Assembly: GCA_964459305.1 (NCBI GenBank)
Contig: CAYWNA010000263.1
Coordinates: 1-18,502, forward strand
Source of the DNA: CAYWNA01 sp964459305
Lineage (GTDB): Bacteria > Planctomycetota > Planctomycetia > Pirellulales > Pirellulaceae
Direction of reading: 5' to 3'
DNA length: 18,502 nucleotides
Shown here: positions 14,705 through 18,502 of the stretch, in pieces
Layout: every line of letters begins with the position of its first letter
Position numbering within the stretch: the stretch's first letter is position 1
Translations under genes and position numbers: made by a program
Notes under the pieces: generated by a model
Database searches by the model: none
Told to the model about the DNA's origin: nothing
The model's input: only the letters and a program-made list of their open reading frames with translations

Positions 14705-17700
14705 ATGAAGCGACTTCGGATACCAGCCTCTGTATTGGGACTCATAATCCGCCGTAGCTGCGTTCGTCAGAACGCGGTGATTACCGCACTCTGGCGAGTG
14801 ACGCTACGGGTTTTTCATCAGAGCCTAGCGTTGGGAGCAATCGTTCTGCTTTTCCTTGCGGGGCTGGGCGATTCTTTCGCGGTCCAGACGGCTTACGGCG
14901 AAACAGCCAGCCCGCACGTCGAACTTGCCAAGAGCATCGTGGAGGCGACGGGAACACGTGGGGGATTGGTCGTTCACGTCGGCTGCGGAGACGGCACATT
15001 GACAGCGGCGTTGCGCCGTTCGGATGCGTACCTTGTCCACGGTCTGGAGAGATCGGAAGCGAATGTCGAAGCTGCTCGCAAGCATGTGGAGAGCTTGGGC
15101 CTCTACGGCAAGGTGTCGATCAACCGTTGGGAAGGCAAACGGTTGCCCTGCATCGACAACCTGGTGAACCTGCTGGTGGTCGAGGAAGGTCTTGAACCTG
15201 CGCAGGAGGAGATCCTCCGAGTGCTGAGTCCAGGTGGCGTTGCCGTCAAACTCGATCCTGAAACCCGAAACCTGACACCTGACACCCTCCTCCGCAAGCC
15301 GCGGCCGGGCGAGATGGACGAATGGACCCATTACCTGTACGACTCCACCGGCAATGCCGTCAGCAATGACACGCTGGTGGCGCCGCCGGAACATCTGCAG
15401 TGGGTCGGCACGCCGCGGTGGGGACGGCATCATGACCACATGGCCAGCACGAGCGCGATGGTTTCTGCGGGCAACCGGGTCTTCTACATCTTTGACGAAG
15501 GATCTACCGCGTCGATCATGCTGCCGGCCCGATGGCACCTGATCGCCCGGGACGCGTTCAATGGCGTCGTGTTGTGGAAGCGGCCACTTCCAGAGTGGTG
15601 GACGCATTTCACGCCACTGAAAAGCGGGCCGGCACAACTGCCGCGCCTGTTGGTTGCCACGGCGGAACATGTGTACGTGACCTTGGGTCTGCGTGAGCCG
15701 GTTTCGAAACTGGATGGCACGACCGGAAAGACCCTGCAGACGTACGAAGGAACGGAAAACACTTGGGAGATCGTCCTCAATGACGGGTTGCTTTATGTGG
15801 TCACAGGCTCGCCCCGCACAGAGGAAGAAGAGGAGTCAAGGAAGCTCTATTCGGAAGAGAAAAGAGCTCCCGGAAACCCGATTAATAAACTCTGGAAGGG
15901 CTGGGACCGGAAGCTATTCGCAATCGACACGGAGAGTGGGAAGACGCGTTGGCAGTTGTCGTCAAAGATCCTGCCGGGGACGCTCGCGGTCGATGGGGAC
16001 ACCGTCTATTTCCACAACGGCGAGAGTATTGCCGCCATCGATAAGAAGACCGGAACAGAGCGATGGGTTTCAAAGCCGGTGGCCGCCATCGATATCGAAC
16101 AGGGCATCCCCACCGGGTACACGCCTAAACTCGTCGTGAACAACGGGGTTGTCGCCTTTGCCGGCGGTCGTGGATACAAACAGCACATGAAGGGTGAGAC
16201 CTTGAAGATGGTTGGGCTCCGTGCGACGGACGGCGAGATCCTCTGGGAGGCCCCCCACTACACCTCTGGATATCAGTCGCCCGAGGATCTCTTGGTTGTG
16301 AACAAGACGGTGTTGTCGCCCTTCTCCACTTGGCTCAAGGACAAGGACCCGAAGAACAACCATGTGGTCGGGACCGATCTCTTGACCGGCAAGCTCGTCT
16401 ACGATTCCAACCCGGATGTGGAGGATCCCGTCTGGTTTATCCATCATCGGTGTTATCCTTCCAAAGCGACCGTAGACTATCTGTTGATGTCGAAGGAAGG
16501 CGTCGAGTTCATCGATCTGAAGAACTGGCAATGGAAGATTCACCACTGGTTCCGTGGTGAGTGCCTTTACGGGATCATGCCGGCGAATGGCCTGCTGTAC
16601 GCCCCGATGCACGACTGCGCGTGCTCGGCGGATATGAAACTGAACGGCTTGAATGCCATCGCCGCGTCGAAGGCCCGCGTGCCTTCCGACGTCGATGTGA
16701 AGAAACATCTGCTCACGAAGGGGCCGGCCTTCGGACAAATCAAAAATCGGCAATCGAAAATCGAAAGTCCCAATGACTGGCCGACATTCCGCCATGACGC
16801 GGCCCGCAGCGGTGTCGCCTCCTGCCCGCCTCCCAACTCGCTGGAAGAACGGTGGGCAACGGCAATCGAGGGCAGGTTGACCGCCCCGGTTGTGGCCGGC
16901 GGCAAACTGTACGTGGCCTCGCTAAATCGTCACACCCTGTACGCACTCGATGAGGATACTGGCAAGAAACTCTGGACATTCACCACAGAAGGACGCGTCG
17001 ATTCTCCGCCGACCATCTACAACGGAATGGTCCTGTTTGGCAGCCGAGACGGCTGCGTCTATTGCCTGCGTGCCTCCGACGGCGCACTTGTCTGGCGTTT
17101 CCGCGCCATCGGAGAAGACCGCCGGCTAATGGCCTGGGAACAGTTGGAGTCTGTGTGGCCGATCCATGGCAGTGTTCTTCTACGCAATGACGAGGCCTGG
17201 TTTGTCGCGGGGCGTTCTGCCTTCCTAGACGGCGGACTGCAGATGTACCGTCTGAAGCCAGAGACAGGCGAGGTGATTTCGCACGCCACACTAGACGGAC
17301 GGACGGAGGACGGCCGCGTCTTGACCGGCGCCGAGGAAAAGCGGCTCCCCGGATTGCCGGATGTCCTCTCCGCGTCGGGAGATTGTGTGTTCATGCGGGC
17401 CGGGATCTTCAAGCTCGAAGGCGACAAGATCAAGCGAAAGCTGCTGCCGGGAAGTAAAGTGACTCGCTATTCACGTGGCCCCAGGCCCGCAGAGCGTATA
17501 CCGGGAGAGGCCCGAGCGCATCTGTTTTCTTCCTACGGATTCCTCGATGATTCCTGGTTCCACCGTTCCTACTGGGTCTACAGCGAGGTATGCAGCCACA
17601 GGCACGGATATGCAGGGACCGGAAAACGCAGGCCGGCGGGGCGTATCCTGGTCTGCGACGACCAGAACGTTTATGGCTTCGGCCGTCAGAAAAAGTACTT

Positions 17701-18103
17701 CAACTGGACCACCCCCATGGAATACCGCTTATTCGCGGAGCCAAAAAAGGGTCCTGCCGTGAAGGGCGTCAACAAAGCTCTCTGGGAGACGAGCGTCCCG
17801 ATTCTTGCGACCGGTCTAGTGCTTGCCGGAGATACGCTTTTTGCCGCCGGAGCGCCCGACCTATTGGACGAGGCGATGCCGCGCATCCGCAGTGACGACT
17901 CGAAGGTGCTCGAGGCCGCGGAAGAGCAGGAGGCGGCGTTGGCCGGACTCCGCGGCGGTGTCCTGATAGCGGTCTCGAAGAAAAATGGAGAGATCCAACA
18001 ACGTCAGAATATCGACGCCCCTCCCATCTTCGACGGCCTGATCGCCGCCAATGGGCGATTGTACTTGACGCTGAAAAACGGCGTCGTGCAGTGTTGGGAA
18101 TGA
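14705..18103 (+). CDS. secreted methyltransferase-like domain fused to PQQ-type beta-propellers
   Basis: The product has 1132 residues. The ATG follows GAAGGGAAACAAC, a strong ribosome-binding site. The N-terminus is odd: MKRLRIPASVLGLII, then residues 16-35 encoded by a palindromic repeat, then the hydrophobic core ALGAIVLLFLAGLGDSFA (about 42-59). Residues about 72-185 resemble a class I SAM-methyltransferase: VVHVGCGDGTL with G93-C94-G95-D96-G97, acidic E in GLERSEANV, and ILRVLSPGGVAVKL. After PGEMDEWTHYLYDSTGNAV (about 200) comes a long propeller region with WGRHHDHMASTSAMV, DAFNGVVLWKR and IDTESGKTRWQL, to about 675. A second block begins DWPTFRHDAARSG at 690 and contains LDEDTGKKLWTF and LRASDGALVWRF. 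Both domain borders carry 7-bp repeat tracts. Since SAM is not expected outside the cytoplasm, the Rossmann domain may be a structural or binding module (inference). Exact function unknown. Confidence 0.85.
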   Translation: MKRLRIPASVLGLIIRRSCVRQNAVITALWRVTLRVFHQSLALGAIVLLFLAGLGDSFAVQTAYGETASPHVELAKSIVEATGTRGGLVVHVGCGDGTLTAALRRSDAYLVHGLERSEANVEAARKHVESLGLYGKVSINRWEGKRLPCIDNLVNLLVVEEGLEPAQEEILRVLSPGGVAVKLDPETRNLTPDTLLRKPRPGEMDEWTHYLYDSTGNAVSNDTLVAPPEHLQWVGTPRWGRHHDHMASTSAMVSAGNRVFYIFDEGSTASIMLPARWHLIARDAFNGVVLWKRPLPEWWTHFTPLKSGPAQLPRLLVATAEHVYVTLGLREPVSKLDGTTGKTLQTYEGTENTWEIVLNDGLLYVVTGSPRTEEEEESRKLYSEEKRAPGNPINKLWKGWDRKLFAIDTESGKTRWQLSSKILPGTLAVDGDTVYFHNGESIAAIDKKTGTERWVSKPVAAIDIEQGIPTGYTPKLVVNNGVVAFAGGRGYKQHMKGETLKMVGLRATDGEILWEAPHYTSGYQSPEDLLVVNKTVLSPFSTWLKDKDPKNNHVVGTDLLTGKLVYDSNPDVEDPVWFIHHRCYPSKATVDYLLMSKEGVEFIDLKNWQWKIHHWFRGECLYGIMPANGLLYAPMHDCACSADMKLNGLNAIAASKARVPSDVDVKKHLLTKGPAFGQIKNRQSKIESPNDWPTFRHDAARSGVASCPPPNSLEERWATAIEGRLTAPVVAGGKLYVASLNRHTLYALDEDTGKKLWTFTTEGRVDSPPTIYNGMVLFGSRDGCVYCLRASDGALVWRFRAIGEDRRLMAWEQLESVWPIHGSVLLRNDEAWFVAGRSAFLDGGLQMYRLKPETGEVISHATLDGRTEDGRVLTGAEEKRLPGLPDVLSASGDCVFMRAGIFKLEGDKIKRKLLPGSKVTRYSRGPRPAERIPGEARAHLFSSYGFLDDSWFHRSYWVYSEVCSHRHGYAGTGKRRPAGRILVCDDQNVYGFGRQKKYFNWTTPMEYRLFAEPKKGPAVKGVNKALWETSVPILATGLVLAGDTLFAAGAPDLLDEAMPRIRSDDSKVLEAAEEQEAALAGLRGGVLIAVSKKNGEIQQRQNIDAPPIFDGLIAANGRLYLTLKNGVVQCWE
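14752..14809. repeat. 58-bp palindromic REP-like element inside a coding region
   Basis: Arms at 14752-14777 and 14784-14809 match as inverted copies at 19 of 26 positions. The apex GCGGT-GATT-ACCGC (14774-14787) pairs perfectly. The element encodes residues 16-35 of the propeller protein. Its right arm contains, inverted, ACTCGCCAGAGT followed by nCGGT, matching the element at 5821-5837 at 16 of 17 positions. Confidence 0.7.
15257..15286. repeat. 7-bp tandem repeat tract inside a coding region (tract 1)
   Basis: Four consecutive heptamers CCTGAAA, CCCGAAA, CCTGACA, CCTGACA, then CC. They encode residues 185-194 (PETRNLTPDT) at the border between the methyltransferase-like and propeller regions. 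The 7-bp period is unrelated to the codon period. Confidence 0.7.
16737..16771. repeat. 7-bp tandem repeat tract inside a coding region (tract 2)
   Basis: Five consecutive heptamers AAATCAA, AAATCGG, CAATCGA, AAATCGA, AAGTCCC. They encode residues 678-689 or so (QIKNRQSKIESP), the linker between the two propeller blocks. The tract is markedly AT-richer than its surroundings, supporting insertion into the gene. Confidence 0.65.
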
Positions 18104-18110
18104 GGATTTG

Positions 18111-18488
18111 GGGGTCAACTCTTTACACTTGACAACTTATTCATCGGGGCGATGGGCCCCGTTGCGAAGAAAGCCGCCACAGGCCAGCACGATCGGTTTC
18201 GGTCGATCATCACCTCAGCTCAACACGATCACCAAGCTGTTGCTGCAGATTCTCATTGAAAACCAAAGACCAAGTTTGGCCTCGGCAAGTCTCCCCTCGC
18301 TTGCGCTTCCGCCTAGACGGAGAGCGCATAACGGAAGTCGCGGCCGACTATGGCTACCTCGACGGAATCGGCGTCCATCAAGTCGTCAAGCGATTGGAGG
18401 AACGGGCAATAACCGATCACACCCTAGCTCCTAGCTCGCCGACTTCGGGAGTTGACCGAAGTCGCGTCATGTGTAAAGAGTTGACCCC
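18111..18488. mobile_element. 378-bp element with near-perfect terminal inverted repeats (MITE or decayed IS)
   Basis: GGGGTCAACTCTTTACAC at 18111-18128 is repeated exactly inverted at 18471-18488. Allowing one mismatch, the repeats extend to 23 bp (18111-18133 and 18466-18488, 22/23). The element starts 7 bp after the stop codon of the large propeller gene. Just inside the right end is a perfect 9-bp hairpin, CGACTTCGG (18440-18448) with CCGAAGTCG (18456-18464), whose loop and right stem contain GAGTTGACC again. The interior has a transposase-like C-terminal fragment and no intact transposase, so it is non-autonomous. The right flank is only 14 bp, so a target duplication cannot be judged. 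Confidence 0.7.
18298..18423 (+). pseudogene. degenerate C-terminal fragment of a Y1/REP-associated-type transposase
   Basis: In the frame starting at 18298 the translation reads RLRFRLDGERITEVAADYG, then LDGIGVHQVVKRLEERAITDH. This matches my knowledge of the C-terminal DnaA-like helix-turn-helix of IS200-like/REP-associated tyrosine transposases (pattern E-I/V-A-x-x-Y-G-x-x-D-x-x-x-V-x-x-x-V-K-R-L-E). The catalytic HUH and tyrosine motifs are absent within the window, and the region upstream in the element has no recognisable transposase sequence, so this is a remnant. The family call rests on a short stretch. Confidence 0.4.
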
Positions 18489-18502
18489 AGCTCCAGCTGC
18501 GC

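Noticed and set aside
15257..16771. The two heptamer tracts read as a CRISPR array
   Set aside because: Units are only 7 bp, directly adjacent and without spacers. They lie within an open frame, and no cas gene is present.

Overview
This window looks like chromosomal DNA of a planctomycete. That is an inference from gene content: two Tat-exported Gfo/Idh/MocA oxidoreductases, very large secreted PQQ-type beta-propeller proteins, a leucine-rich-repeat lipoprotein, a HEAT-repeat protein, a DUF4380 protein and multi-domain glycoside hydrolases are a typical planctomycete set. The DNA is GC-rich, and long antisense open frames shadow almost every real gene. No rRNA, tRNA, CRISPR array or phage gene was seen.

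Layout. Bases 1-259 hold a possible 3' end of an upstream gene and two small hairpins. From 260 to 4269 two paralogous secreted glycosidases lie on the + strand and overlap by ATGA. The second has an extra GH43-like domain at its N-terminus. A third start codon follows the same kind of junction at 4266 but stops after 16 codons. On the - strand come an LRR lipoprotein (4375-5709), a repeat-rich gap, and a two-gene unit of a Tat-exported oxidoreductase (6534-7892) followed by a HEAT-repeat protein (5929-6498). A divergent regulatory region with two good sigma70-type promoters separates this unit from a secreted DUF4380 protein on the + strand (8229-9587). Next, on the - strand, a 1048-residue propeller-ankyrin-propeller protein (11181-14327) lies upstream of a second Tat-exported oxidoreductase (9749-11092). 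Divergent from it on the + strand is an 1132-residue secreted protein that joins a methyltransferase-like domain to PQQ propellers (14705-18103). The window ends in a 378-bp element with near-perfect terminal inverted repeats and a degenerate transposase tail.

How the genes may work together (inference). Nearly all products carry export signals, so this looks like an envelope glycan-processing locus. GH5-like and GH43-like domains would cleave glycans, Tat-exported oxidoreductases would oxidise or rearrange sugars with a pre-bound nicotinamide cofactor, and a DUF4380 mutarotase-fold protein would bind or epimerise sugars. The propeller proteins would be scaffolds or sensors. No transporter, sigma factor or regulator is visible.

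The least ordinary signals are the repeats embedded in coding DNA. The gene at 14705 appears to have absorbed a 58-bp palindrome in its signal-peptide region and two separate tracts of 7-bp tandem repeats, all without losing its frame. The palindrome shares a 16/17 core with an intergenic inverted repeat at 5812-5877. The propeller-ankyrin-propeller and exported-methyltransferase fusions are the most unusual protein architectures.
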